Shown here piece by piece: positions 10,029-17,796 of a stretch of DNA of 27,261 nucleotides. Source of the DNA: Mariprofundus sp. (GTDB lineage Bacteria; Pseudomonadota; Zetaproteobacteria; Mariprofundales; Mariprofundaceae); assembly GCA_030951065.1 (NCBI GenBank), contig JAUZQH010000028.1, forward strand, positions 1 to 27,261, given 5' to 3'. The position numbers and the translations under genes are program-made. Position 1 is the stretch's first letter. Each line of letters opens with the position of its first letter. Under the pieces are notes generated by a model that saw nothing but the letters and a program-made list of their open reading frames with translations, ran no database searches and was not told the origin of the DNA.

Positions 10029-10373
10029 TCAGATAATTTCCAGCACATTTTCCGGAGGACGGCCAAGCACGGCCTGATCTCCATTCACCACAATCGGTCG
10101 TTCGATCACGATGGGATGAGCCACCATCAGAGCAATCGCCTCGGATCGCGATAATGTTTTACCCTGAATATGCTCTTTAAACGCCACTTCGCCTTTGCGC
10201 ATCAGTTCTGAAGGTTCTTTCCCAAGCATGGTCAGGATGTGATCCAGCTCTGCCTCGCTCGGCGGGGTTTTCAGATATTCGACAACTTCAGGCTCTATAT
10301 TCTGTTCCTGCAACAGAGCCAGCGTTGCCCGGGATTTGGAGCAACGCGGATTATGATAGATGGTCACTGGCAT
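10029..10373 (-). CDS. arsC: ArsC/YfgD-family thiol reductase (arsenate reductase-like)
   Basis: This is a 114-residue thioredoxin-fold protein of the ArsC (glutaredoxin-coupled) family. The N-terminal HNPRCSKSR carries the catalytic Cys, and the C-terminal ERPIVV and LGRPPENVLEII blocks supply the conserved Arg. The sequence reads closest to E. coli YfgD, whose physiological substrate is not settled, so arsenate reduction is plausible but not shown. ATG 10373 follows AAGGAGAG; the frame is open 14 codons further, into the end of uvrD. It lies 19 bp after uvrD with no arsR or arsB nearby. That argues against a dedicated arsenic operon and for a general redox role. Confidence 0.9.
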   Translation of the reverse strand: MPVTIYHNPRCSKSRATLALLQEQNIEPEVVEYLKTPPSEAELDHILTMLGKEPSELMRKGEVAFKEHIQGKTLSRSEAIALMVAHPIVIERPIVVNGDQAVLGRPPENVLEII

Positions 10374-10392
10374 AGTCTCTCCTTGTTTGAAT

Positions 10393-12501
10393 TCAATCTG
10401 GTTCCAATGCAGCATATTTCAACATCAGGCGTTTGATTCCGGCTTGCCTGAACTGCACGGTGATACGTGTGGCATCACCGGAACCTTCCAATCCCAGCAC
10501 CACACCCTCGCCAAAACTCGGATGCCGTACATTGCAGCCAATACCTGGACCAGCCTGCATATCAACAACAGCCGGCATGGATGGCTTATGCTCCTGATAC
10601 AGGGTTTCCACCGGCAGGTTTTTAATAAAACGGCTGGGCTGGGGGTAATGCATCTCGCCATAAAAACGACGCAATCGCGCCGATGTCATCAGTACATGCT
10701 CACGGGCACGTGTAATGCCAACATAAAGCAAACGCCGCTCCTCGGCAATACCTGCCTCGCCTTCATCTAGTGAACGCTGATGCGGCAATAAACCTTCTTC
10801 CACACCGGGTAACACCACACAGTCAAATTCCAGTCCTTTTGCACGGTGCAGACTCATCATACAAATGGCATCATCCTGCCTGTCTCCATGCTCTGCATTC
10901 ATCTCCTCGCTGCTTTGCAACAATGCGGCCCGGTCCATAAACTCCACCGGAGTAAGCCCCTGCCCCAGCGATATTTCAATATAATCCTGCAGGGTGCGAA
11001 TATTCTCCAGTCTGGCTGCTGCTTCAATTTCACCCATAGCCTTGAGACTGTCCAGATAACCGCTCATTTCCAATACCCGCATCAATCCCAGGTCTTCATC
11101 TTCAGCAGCAGAGACATGTAATTCAGCCATCATCAAGGCCAGGCCTGTCAGTTTACGGGCAGCACCTTCAGCCTGATCCGTAACCAGCAAATCCAGCCAC
11201 TCATAAGCACGCAATCCGGATGACTGCAGTGCCGTCGCCATCTGCTCCTGGCCTTTCACACCCAGGCCCCGTTTGGGTTTATTGCAGATGCGCATCAGAT
11301 GCAGGCTGTCCCCACATCGATTGAGCAGCGCCCAGTATGCCAGCGCATCCTTGATCTCCATGCGCTCGAAAAAACCGATTCCGCCAACAATCCGATATGG
11401 AATATTGGATTCGCGGAACACCTGCTCCAGCGGCAAAGACTGCCGGTTGGAACGATATAATACGGCAATCTGCGCATTGGCATACCCGTTTAAACGCCAG
11501 CGTTCGATATGGCGCATGATCTGCCGGGCCTCATCATATTCATCGTTACACACTTTCCAGCAAGGTGTTTCACCGCCATCGATAGTCGCTTCAAGTGTTT
11601 TTTCATGACGATCGGTATTTTCACGAATCACCGCGTTGGCCAGCTCCAGAATAGCCGCAGTGGAACGATAATTTTGCTGTAGCCGGTGCAGGGTTGCTCC
11701 ATGCCAGATACGTTCAAAATCCAGAATATGCGATACATCCGCACCACGCCATCCGTAGATACTCTGATCATCATCCCCGACAACCGTCAGGTTCCTGTGC
11801 TCACTGCACAAATGTAACAGCCACTCATGTTGAACCGGGTTGGTATCCTGATATTCGTCCACCAACACATGATCAAAACGGGTTCTCAGTGCTACCGCAA
11901 TATCGGCATGCTCTCGCAGCAACACCACCACATTGAGAATCAAATCGGAAAAATCCATGCGTTCATGCTGTTTCAACTGTTGCTGATAAGTGTCATACAG
12001 CTCGACCATATTGATACCATTCCAGTCAAATGCCTGCGTCTGCGCAGGCCGGAGTCCGGCATGCTTGCAATGCTCAATCCAGTTCAGCAAATAGGCGGGA
12101 TGAAGGCGATCTGTGTCAATATTGCGTGATTTCAGGATGCGTTTGATCAGAGCCTTCTGGTCATCCGCATCAATCACCTGAAAGGAGGCAGGGAATCCCA
12201 GCGCATCGGCGTAACGGCGCAGAAACCGTAACGAAATCGCATGAAATGTACCGGAAACAACACCGCCACCGTCATCCCCGATCAACTCACTTAATCTGGA
12301 TTTCAATTCAGCCGCTGCCTTGTTGGTAAATGTCACAGCCAGAATCCGGTGTGGTGCAATACCGGTCTCGGCAATCAGATAGCCAATCCGATGGACAATC
12401 GTTCGCGTTTTACCCGAACCGGCTCCGGCCAGAATCAGCTGAGGTCCATCCCCGGAACGGGTCGCCTGTTGTTGTTCCGCATTCAAGGCATGTGCATTCA
12501 C
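10393..12501 (-). CDS. uvrD: UvrD/PcrA-type superfamily 1 DNA helicase
   Basis: This is a 3'-5' SF1A helicase of the kind that acts in nucleotide excision and mismatch repair and in clearing replication blocks. It has 702 residues. Motifs: Q-motif LNAEQQQA, Walker A GAGSGKT (26-32), motif II VDEYQDTN, QSIYGWRGA (motif III), QNYRS (motif IV), LHRAKGLEFD (motif V) and LLYVGITRARE (motif VI). The last ~45 residues (VRHPSFGEGVVLG...KYAALEPD) match the C-terminal Tudor-like segment of UvrD/PcrA rather than Rep. The start is GTG 12501 with GGAG ten bases upstream. It begins 15 bp after the ClC gene on the same strand and is followed by the arsC-like gene. Confidence 0.95.
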   Translation of the reverse strand: MNAHALNAEQQQATRSGDGPQLILAGAGSGKTRTIVHRIGYLIAETGIAPHRILAVTFTNKAAAELKSRLSELIGDDGGGVVSGTFHAISLRFLRRYADALGFPASFQVIDADDQKALIKRILKSRNIDTDRLHPAYLLNWIEHCKHAGLRPAQTQAFDWNGINMVELYDTYQQQLKQHERMDFSDLILNVVVLLREHADIAVALRTRFDHVLVDEYQDTNPVQHEWLLHLCSEHRNLTVVGDDDQSIYGWRGADVSHILDFERIWHGATLHRLQQNYRSTAAILELANAVIRENTDRHEKTLEATIDGGETPCWKVCNDEYDEARQIMRHIERWRLNGYANAQIAVLYRSNRQSLPLEQVFRESNIPYRIVGGIGFFERMEIKDALAYWALLNRCGDSLHLMRICNKPKRGLGVKGQEQMATALQSSGLRAYEWLDLLVTDQAEGAARKLTGLALMMAELHVSAAEDEDLGLMRVLEMSGYLDSLKAMGEIEAAARLENIRTLQDYIEISLGQGLTPVEFMDRAALLQSSEEMNAEHGDRQDDAICMMSLHRAKGLEFDCVVLPGVEEGLLPHQRSLDEGEAGIAEERRLLYVGITRAREHVLMTSARLRRFYGEMHYPQPSRFIKNLPVETLYQEHKPSMPAVVDMQAGPGIGCNVRHPSFGEGVVLGLEGSGDATRITVQFRQAGIKRLMLKYAALEPD

Positions 12502-12516
12502 CGGTGCATATCTCCG

Positions 12517-14313
12517 TTAACCATGTTCGCCTTCGCCATGCTTAACAATCAATTTGTGATAGGTGGAAAAAATAGCGTTACGCGATAAAATCCCCAATAC
12601 TTTGCGGGGATTATCTGCCGCCACCACAGGCATCTGTTCAAACTCCTCCCGGTCCAGAATATGAATCGCGTCAAGCAAGCTGTCTGATTCCGAGACCACC
12701 AGCACATTTCGATTAACCACTTCACTGGCGACAATCACCTGATCCAGAGCCGGGTCAATCAACCAACGCTGCAGATCGGAAAAGGTCACAATGCCGACCA
12801 TGAGTCCTTCATCATCGACAACCTGCACACAGCCTTTGCCCGATTCCGTATACACCTGTTTCAATTCCTTCAATCGGGTCTTTTCCGATACGGATGGAAC
12901 TGATCGCCACGGTATTCGACTCACCGGCACTGAGCGCATCCATGACTGTTCCAGCCCCCAGTGTGTTTCAATACCGCGCTCTTCCAGAGCTTCCGTGAAT
13001 ACCGAAGCGCGTCCAAAAGTACGCGTCACCAGTGTCGCCACACTGCATGCAGCCATCAGTGGTAGCATAATCTGATAATTCGCCGTCATTTCAAATACAA
13101 TCAGCATCACCGTCAGCGGTGCCTGCAAGGCTGCGGCTGTCAAGGCACCGCAGGCCACAAGCGCATATGCACCATAGCTTTCAGAATAAGCTGGTGAAAT
13201 TGCATGTGCAATATCGCCGAACAACGCCCCCACTGTCGCGCCCATGAACAGAGCCGGGCCAAACAGTCCGCCCGGAAAACCACCGGCAGAACATAGTACT
13301 GTCGCCACCAGCTTCCCAACCAGAACAATGGCCAGAAACCCTGCCAGCGGAAGCAAAACCCCGAGCAGTTCAGGCTGAATCCGTTCCAGCATCATATCTT
13401 CCACGGTGCCATAACCGATAGACATCACCTGTGGCAATGCCAACCCCACCAGACCGAGAACCAGACCAACCAGTGCCGGTCGCAAATAGCGGTTAGGGAT
13501 TATTTTTTCCAGCCAGTTTCGTGTCGGAATCATCGATTTAATAAACACCGTGGCTACCAGACCGCAAATGGCACCGATGATAATATAAGACGGGATTTCC
13601 CAGACGCTGATCAGATGATATTCAGGCACGGTAAAGGCCGGATAATTTCCCAGTTCAGAACGCGCAATCACCGTAGCCAGTACGGAGGCAATCACAATCG
13701 GGCTGAAGGTAGCAATGGCGTAATCGGCCAGAATCACCTCCAGTGCAAACAGCACACCGGCAATCGGCGTATTAAATGAAGCAGCAATACCGGCAGCAAC
13801 CCCACAACCGATAAGTGTTCGCAGTTGTTGCTCGGTCACCCCCAGGCGCTGGCCGATTTCGGAGGCCAGCAATGCCCCGAGCGCCACGGTAGGGCCTTCA
13901 CGACCCAGGCTGGCACCACCACCGATAGCCAGTGCCCCTCCGATCGTTTCAGTCACCAGCTGACGCGGATTCACCCGCCCCCGTCGTTCGACCATATCTG
14001 CCAATACACCGGCCACGCCGCGCAATTCTCCACCTGGCAAAAAACGCACTGTAATCCAGCCAACCATGAGCCCGGTAACAGTCGGTGCCAACAGGTAGAT
14101 ATACCACGGCAATGTTTCGATGACGGTTTCCCAGGTGCGCTCGCCGGTCCAGAACAGACTAACCCACTCAATCATGTAACGCAGGAGCAACGCTGTATAA
14201 CCGGCCAGCACACCGACAATTACAGCCAGTGCGACCATATAGAGCGTATCCTGATCACGGCTCCATGCCAGCGCTTTCGCCTTGCCGTCCAGCAGTTTTT
14301 CCTTCAATATCAT
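12517..14313 (-). CDS. ClC-family chloride channel/transporter with C-terminal CBS pair
   Basis: This 598-residue membrane protein has the ClC transport core (about residues 25-440) followed by two CBS domains (about 465-590), which in the family bind adenine nucleotides. The gating glutamate is present in GREGP (Glu139), as are SFNTPIAGVLFALE and the anion-site loop GGFPGGLFGP. Three substitutions stand out against E. coli ClcA. The GSGIP loop with its central Ser is GGELRGV (94-100). The position of the proton glutamate (E203) is Val193. The inner-gate Tyr region reads RASVFTEAL, so Phe replaces Tyr by my alignment. A channel or atypical exchanger is therefore possible. The ribosome binding site before ATG 14313 is weak. 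uvrD follows directly. Confidence 0.95.
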   Translation of the reverse strand: MILKEKLLDGKAKALAWSRDQDTLYMVALAVIVGVLAGYTALLLRYMIEWVSLFWTGERTWETVIETLPWYIYLLAPTVTGLMVGWITVRFLPGGELRGVAGVLADMVERRGRVNPRQLVTETIGGALAIGGGASLGREGPTVALGALLASEIGQRLGVTEQQLRTLIGCGVAAGIAASFNTPIAGVLFALEVILADYAIATFSPIVIASVLATVIARSELGNYPAFTVPEYHLISVWEIPSYIIIGAICGLVATVFIKSMIPTRNWLEKIIPNRYLRPALVGLVLGLVGLALPQVMSIGYGTVEDMMLERIQPELLGVLLPLAGFLAIVLVGKLVATVLCSAGGFPGGLFGPALFMGATVGALFGDIAHAISPAYSESYGAYALVACGALTAAALQAPLTVMLIVFEMTANYQIMLPLMAACSVATLVTRTFGRASVFTEALEERGIETHWGLEQSWMRSVPVSRIPWRSVPSVSEKTRLKELKQVYTESGKGCVQVVDDEGLMVGIVTFSDLQRWLIDPALDQVIVASEVVNRNVLVVSESDSLLDAIHILDREEFEQMPVVAADNPRKVLGILSRNAIFSTYHKLIVKHGEGEHG

Positions 14314-14416
14314 TATACTTGCAAGCCTGTCCCTCGTTTATACGAATTAGCCGATGCTGATATGATGATCTGCCAATAGCAACGCCAATTAAAACACAAA
14401 GTATTGACAGTATTTG

Positions 14417-15016
14417 TCAGAATATATGCACCGCCTGACCGCTCAGGAATTCATAAACCGGAAAAACAACCACAGTACCAAGAACCATATCCAGCAATGG
14501 GGATGCAGCCAGCACAGTGATTCCCAGCCAGCCGGAATTATTATGGATATAAGGCCTGATGGATTTTCCTGCAGTACTATGGATCAGACATTCACCCACC
14601 AGCAGCCCTGGCAGAGGCAAAAGATGCAGACAGGCCATGCATAAATTAAAAAACATCAATACTTTGGCCCACCAGTGATGCAAGGGAGGCAAACCGGTCG
14701 ACAACTGGTGGGCCAGACTCCAGCTGAATAAGACAAACCCCAGCAAACACAGCAGACTATGCGCGATAAACCGAACGGCGGCCGGCTTGATTCCCGACAT
14801 CAGCGAATTGGGCAGTGCAACAATAACACCGCGATGAAACGCTATCGATGCCAGTAATGGTAACCATGTGCCGCGCCACAGAATTGCAAAAAATGGATGA
14901 GGGATGGCGATTCCTGTCTGACGGGACTCGCACAACACCACGACGGTCAGGGAAATCAACACGGGTAAGCTGTACAGAATCAACTGCCGGATGACTATGT
15001 TCAGCCACTCATCCAT
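14417..15016 (-). CDS. Polytopic membrane protein resembling a catalytically dead site-2 (M50) protease
   Basis: The 199-residue protein has about five hydrophobic segments, the first at LILYSLPVLISLTVVVL. Its layout recalls compact bacterial M50 proteases: a first helix leading to the HExxH site, a GPxxN-type helix, and a last helix with NLLPIPPLDG. Here the corresponding stretches read LCESRQTG, KPAAVRFIA and LHLLPLPGLLVGE, so all metal ligands appear to be lost. I infer a degenerate relative or non-proteolytic homologue; the resemblance is by eye and could be wrong. It lies 103 bp upstream of the ClC gene on the same strand. The start ATG 15014-15016 lacks a strong ribosome binding site. 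Confidence 0.6.
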   Translation of the reverse strand: MDEWLNIVIRQLILYSLPVLISLTVVVLCESRQTGIAIPHPFFAILWRGTWLPLLASIAFHRGVIVALPNSLMSGIKPAAVRFIAHSLLCLLGFVLFSWSLAHQLSTGLPPLHHWWAKVLMFFNLCMACLHLLPLPGLLVGECLIHSTAGKSIRPYIHNNSGWLGITVLAASPLLDMVLGTVVVFPVYEFLSGQAVHIF

Positions 15017-15144
15017 ACACTACCCGGCCAAGATATTGATATGTTGCACCTTCCATCACAGGGTAAATGTGAACCAGCACGAACGCCTCCGCAAGCACAA
15101 GCTTGTCCGATGATTTTCATCCTGCTTCGGATAGTCTCTCCGGC

Positions 15145-16287
15145 ATGGTAACCCGCCAGTCACTGGATCGAATCCGTCTGTTTTATGCGGCCTATTTTGC
15201 GGCAATGGGCTTAATTCTGCCGTTTTTTCCTGTTTATCTGGACGGGCTGGGATTAAATACCGTCATGATCGGTTTTATGACCGGGCTACTCGCACTGGCC
15301 AAAATCATCGCACCGCCATGGATCGGGCATACACTGGACGGTCAGACTGAAACCACAGTGCACAGGTTCATCGTTATAGCATCCTTTATGGCGGCAATAA
15401 CAGCATTGTCGCTTGGTATGACACTGAACCTGTATCTGATGGCAGCGTCAATTTTGCTGTTCGGTGTATGCTGGGCAGCCATTCTGCCACTAACCGATGG
15501 GTTATCGGTGTCGGTGTCCGAATCCGAGATGGCGGATTACGGTCGCTTACGCGCCTGGGGTTCGATCGGTTTCGTTGTCACATCCCTGTCCGGTGGCATT
15601 TGGCTGGTCGGACCAAACATGGGCGTATTCCCGATTGTACTGGCGATGCTCATGCTGGTGCTGGCATTCGCCGCTCAGGGCTTCCCCAAACTAAAACTAC
15701 CGATCGATAGCGATTCAGGCAGGTCGAAATTTTCAAAATCATTTTATCTGTTGCTGGCCATTGCTCTGATTATGCAGGTATCACATGGTGCCTATTATGG
15801 TTTTTTCAGCCTGTATCTGGCTGAAGCAGGATTTTCCGGCTGGCAAATCGGATTATACTGGGGGATAGGCGTCATCGCAGAAATTGTGTTGATGTGGCTG
15901 TGGTCACGTCCACTGCAACAAGCTGCACCTGCCGTTGTCTTCAGCATTTGCCTGTTACTCACGGCACTGCGCTGGCTTGGCATCGGACTGACCACCGATG
16001 CCATGCTTCTGGTAGGCCTGCAACTTCTGCACGCAGCCAGTTTTGCTGCTTTTCATGTAGCAGCCATTGCCTGGGTTAAACGTCTTGGACCAAAGACACG
16101 TCACGGAGCAGCACAGGGGTTATATTCCGCGGCCGGGTTCGGACTTGGCAGCACAATCGGCATCATGGGTTGTGGCCTGATTGTCAATGCCTTTGGCTAC
16201 AGCATGGCTTTTTATTTGTGTGCCGGGGTTGCCATGCTCGGAATTCCGCTTGCCCTGCTTCTATCGAAAGAAACTCGAAAAAGATGA
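15145..16287 (+). CDS. MFS permease, LacY/HcaT (phenylpropionate permease)-like
   Basis: This 380-residue protein has 12 predicted membrane helices. The N-terminal motif RIRLFYAAYFAAMGLILPFFP is typical of the MFS_1-like group that includes HcaT and nucleoside/sugar symporters, and ADYGRLRAWGSIGFV is the group's loop 4/5 signature. The second half repeats the fold after a cytoplasmic linker rich in Ser/Lys (about 190-200). The substrate is unknown. ATG 15145 is chosen because it places the first helix near the N terminus; an in-frame TTG at 15103 would add 14 residues. Neither has a clear ribosome binding site. The gene is monocistronic: divergent from the M50-like gene and convergent with tRNA-Arg. 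Confidence 0.9.
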   Translation: MVTRQSLDRIRLFYAAYFAAMGLILPFFPVYLDGLGLNTVMIGFMTGLLALAKIIAPPWIGHTLDGQTETTVHRFIVIASFMAAITALSLGMTLNLYLMAASILLFGVCWAAILPLTDGLSVSVSESEMADYGRLRAWGSIGFVVTSLSGGIWLVGPNMGVFPIVLAMLMLVLAFAAQGFPKLKLPIDSDSGRSKFSKSFYLLLAIALIMQVSHGAYYGFFSLYLAEAGFSGWQIGLYWGIGVIAEIVLMWLWSRPLQQAAPAVVFSICLLLTALRWLGIGLTTDAMLLVGLQLLHAASFAAFHVAAIAWVKRLGPKTRHGAAQGLYSAAGFGLGSTIGIMGCGLIVNAFGYSMAFYLCAGVAMLGIPLALLLSKETRKR

Positions 16288-16412
16288 AGTTATTATTATG
16301 AAGAATCTGATTTAGCAGCCCGTCCACAGAACGTATGAAAACACTGAATTAATCAGCATCCCCTATGGAATCGTGGCATCTGAGCTGCATGCATATAACA
16401 GGAGTTAAAAAA

Positions 16413-16489
16413 TGGTGCACCCTAGTGGATTCGAACCACTGGCCTTCGGCTTCGGAGGCCGATGCTCTATCCAGCTGAGCTAAGGGTGC
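16413..16489 (-). tRNA. tRNA-Arg, anticodon CCG
   Basis: The reverse strand folds as a full cloverleaf. Acceptor arms GCACCCT and AGGGTGC, D-arm AGCTCAGCTGGATAGAGC, anticodon loop CTCCGAA giving CCG (reads CGG), T-arm with GGTTCGAATCC, and an encoded CCA at 16413-16415. A T run follows the CCA and can serve as terminator. The wider protein-free stretch 16288-16701 contains only this gene and its decayed copy; I see nothing in 16288-16412 or 16582-16701. Confidence 0.98.
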
Positions 16490-16502
16490 TTATCAGATTG
16501 TG

Positions 16503-16581
16503 AGCCCAAGTCTAATTCAGCCACAGCCTTCTGACCATTGGCTTCAGAGGGCGATGCTCTATCCGGCCAAGCCAAGGACGC
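16503..16581 (-). pseudogene. Decayed tandem copy of tRNA-Arg
   Basis: Read on the reverse strand from 16581, the first ~47 bases match tRNA-Arg at roughly four of five positions, including the intact block GGATAGAGCATCG. The anticodon loop position reads CTCTGAA instead of CTCCGAA. Acceptor pairing is lost (GCGTCC against TTGGGC), the T-arm GGTTCGAATCC has become GGCTGAATT, and there is no CCA. It sits 13 bp upstream of the intact tRNA in the same orientation, so an old tandem duplication is the simplest account. Confidence 0.75.
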
Positions 16582-16701
16582 AGGATTCTAATGATTGCGT
16601 TTGAAATTGGAACAGCCCGAGTGACTGAAAACATCACTTTAGCCGCAAGAGCCACAATGCAGCAAATCAAACCGGATATGTAGAAGATAGCCCCTCACCA
16701 C

Positions 16702-16983
16702 TTATTTTGGGTCAGTCCAGCCTTGCAGCGTTTCAATAATCATTCTGGCCTGTTTGGCATTGGTTATATTGAATTTGGAACGCGGTGTATATTCGCCATT
16801 ACGTTTCTGGTAACGGCGAATAGTAAATTTATCCTCACCATAGGATTCACTTGCCTGATCCCAATTCTGATAACGGAACAGAATCGTTGTCCATGCTCCT
16901 TTGCTGAGGATAACTTTATCCACCTGTCTGGTGGTCAGGATACCCCCCTCTTCAAAATCAATATTCAGGTCATCAGGTGTCAT
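16702..16983 (-). CDS. Small hypothetical protein, 93 aa
   Basis: I do not assign a function. The 93-residue protein has no membrane segment or signal peptide. The middle is basic and beta-strand-like (KFTIRRYQKRNGEYTPRSKF) and the end is helical (ITNAKQARMIIETLQGW), a strand-rich body plus C-terminal helix that could bind nucleic acid, but that is only inference. It appears genuine: the codon use matches neighbouring genes, and ATG 16983 is preceded by AGAGAGA. It lies downstream of the lone cNMP-fold gene on the same strand but behind its terminator, so it is probably transcribed separately. Confidence 0.75.
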   Translation of the reverse strand: MTPDDLNIDFEEGGILTTRQVDKVILSKGAWTTILFRYQNWDQASESYGEDKFTIRRYQKRNGEYTPRSKFNITNAKQARMIIETLQGWTDPK

Positions 16984-17029
16984 AAGTCTCTCTTTATTGG
17001 TGAAAGTTCGGTAAAAAGGCCGCGAAGAC

Positions 17030-17038
17030 TGCTATGAT
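17030..17038 (+). promoter_or_regulatory. Extended -10 promoter candidate
   Basis: TGCTATGAT is an exact TGn extended -10 joined to TATGAT (17033-17038). No good -35 hexamer is present 16-18 bp upstream, which extended -10 promoters can tolerate. It faces away from the 93-aa gene and toward the terminator at 17126-17169 with no convincing ORF between. Confidence 0.4.
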
Positions 17039-17044
17039 GGGCTT

Positions 17045-17169
17045 GCGTGTCAATCAGCAGGATTGATCCTATGCAAGACATCGCACGCCAAAAACCATCC
17101 TGTGTTCGGCCCTATCAGAATTTGACCAACAAAAAAGCCTGCGGCGATCACCGCAGGCTTTTTTGTTGG
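17045..17169 (+). ncRNA. Candidate small RNA of about 120 nt
   Basis: The segment lies between an extended -10 motif (17030-17038) and a 19-bp stem terminator. Its only frames are a 10-codon ORF and a 35-codon frame that runs through the terminator, neither protein-like. Start and identity are inferred; the terminator alone could instead serve only the opposite-strand gene. Confidence 0.35.
17126..17169. terminator. Strong bidirectional intrinsic terminator
   Basis: CCAACAAAAAAGCCTGCGG (17126-17144) and CCGCAGGCTTTTTTGTTGG (17151-17169) are perfect 19-bp inverted copies around CGATCA. The A/T runs provide a U tract in both directions. On the minus strand it lies 12 bp past the stop of the cNMP-fold gene; on the plus strand it would end the candidate small RNA. 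Confidence 0.9.
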
Positions 17170-17181
17170 TGTTATTAAATA

Positions 17182-17652
17182 CTACTTATGTGATGAACTC
17201 ATATATTGAAGCATATTTGCATGATCCTGGTTCCTCGAACGAATCACTTTTCCGGCATGAACCAGCATATAAGCCATAAATGCATAGACCAGTTCAGGCT
17301 CGGTTTGCATCAGTTCCGAGCAATCGTCACGGTTGAGTTTGTATACAACACAATCTTCCACAGCAGTGACTGTCGCTGTGGCCGAATCACCGGTCAGAAA
17401 AGTAATTTCACCGAACAATGCACCTTCCCTGCTGGTCGCGATGTGCATTTGCTGACCGTTACATTCAGCACTGATTTCAGCCAATCCCGAACGCAGGATA
17501 TACAGCACACCGCCCGGCTGTCCCTGCGTCAGAATATTGTCATTTTTGGAAAAGTTCTTTTCGATTAGCAGGCGATCGAGTTTGCCTCGCTCATCTTCAT
17601 TCAGTTTTCGTCTCAAAACCTTGTCTTCAAGCCATGAATAATCGATTGCCAT
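17182..17652 (-). CDS. Stand-alone cyclic-nucleotide-binding-fold protein (no DNA-binding domain)
   Basis: The 156 residues hold one Crp-type beta-roll: ILTQGQPGGVLYILRSGLAEI and then the phosphate-binding cassette FGEITFLTGDSATATV. The Gly-Glu pair is kept, but the Arg that contacts the cyclic phosphate in this family (pattern PRxATV) is Ala here. No helix-turn-helix follows; the C terminus is a helix ending MLQYMSSSHK. It may sense another ligand or act in protein-protein contacts. ATG 17652 with GGTGGGGG upstream is preferred to the GTG at 17664. A promoter candidate lies just upstream and a strong terminator just downstream, so it is probably monocistronic. Confidence 0.9.
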   Translation of the reverse strand: MAIDYSWLEDKVLRRKLNEDERGKLDRLLIEKNFSKNDNILTQGQPGGVLYILRSGLAEISAECNGQQMHIATSREGALFGEITFLTGDSATATVTAVEDCVVYKLNRDDCSELMQTEPELVYAFMAYMLVHAGKVIRSRNQDHANMLQYMSSSHK

Positions 17653-17681
17653 GGAAACCCCCACCTTGATTTTAACGACCT

Positions 17682-17711
17682 ATCATACACGGATGAAAGA
17701 ATAACTTGCAA
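17682..17711 (-). promoter_or_regulatory. Sigma70-like promoter candidate for the cNMP-fold gene
   Basis: On the minus strand TTGCAA (17706-17711) is followed after 18 bp by TATGAT (17682-17687). The start of transcription would fall near 17675, giving a leader of about 23 nt before ATG 17652. Confidence 0.4.
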
Positions 17712-17796
17712 GTACGGGCTCGTCTCCGCCCAATTTATCAATGCCTTCAAACAGTAAATCGGTTATCGCTTGAATTCATCGATTGAAAGTGCTTCA

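Noticed and set aside
10029..10373. Arsenic resistance operon
   Set aside because: Only an ArsC/YfgD-like reductase is present; no arsR, arsB or acr3 is nearby, and the gene follows uvrD closely.
14394..14425. TTGACA-like -35 and small TGACA/TGTCA palindrome upstream of the ClC gene
   Set aside because: No -10 follows at suitable spacing on the strand carrying TTGACA, and a 5-bp palindrome is too short to call an operator.
17074..17181. 35-codon frame starting ATGCAAGAC near the candidate small RNA
   Set aside because: Its second half is the terminator stem and its composition is not protein-like.
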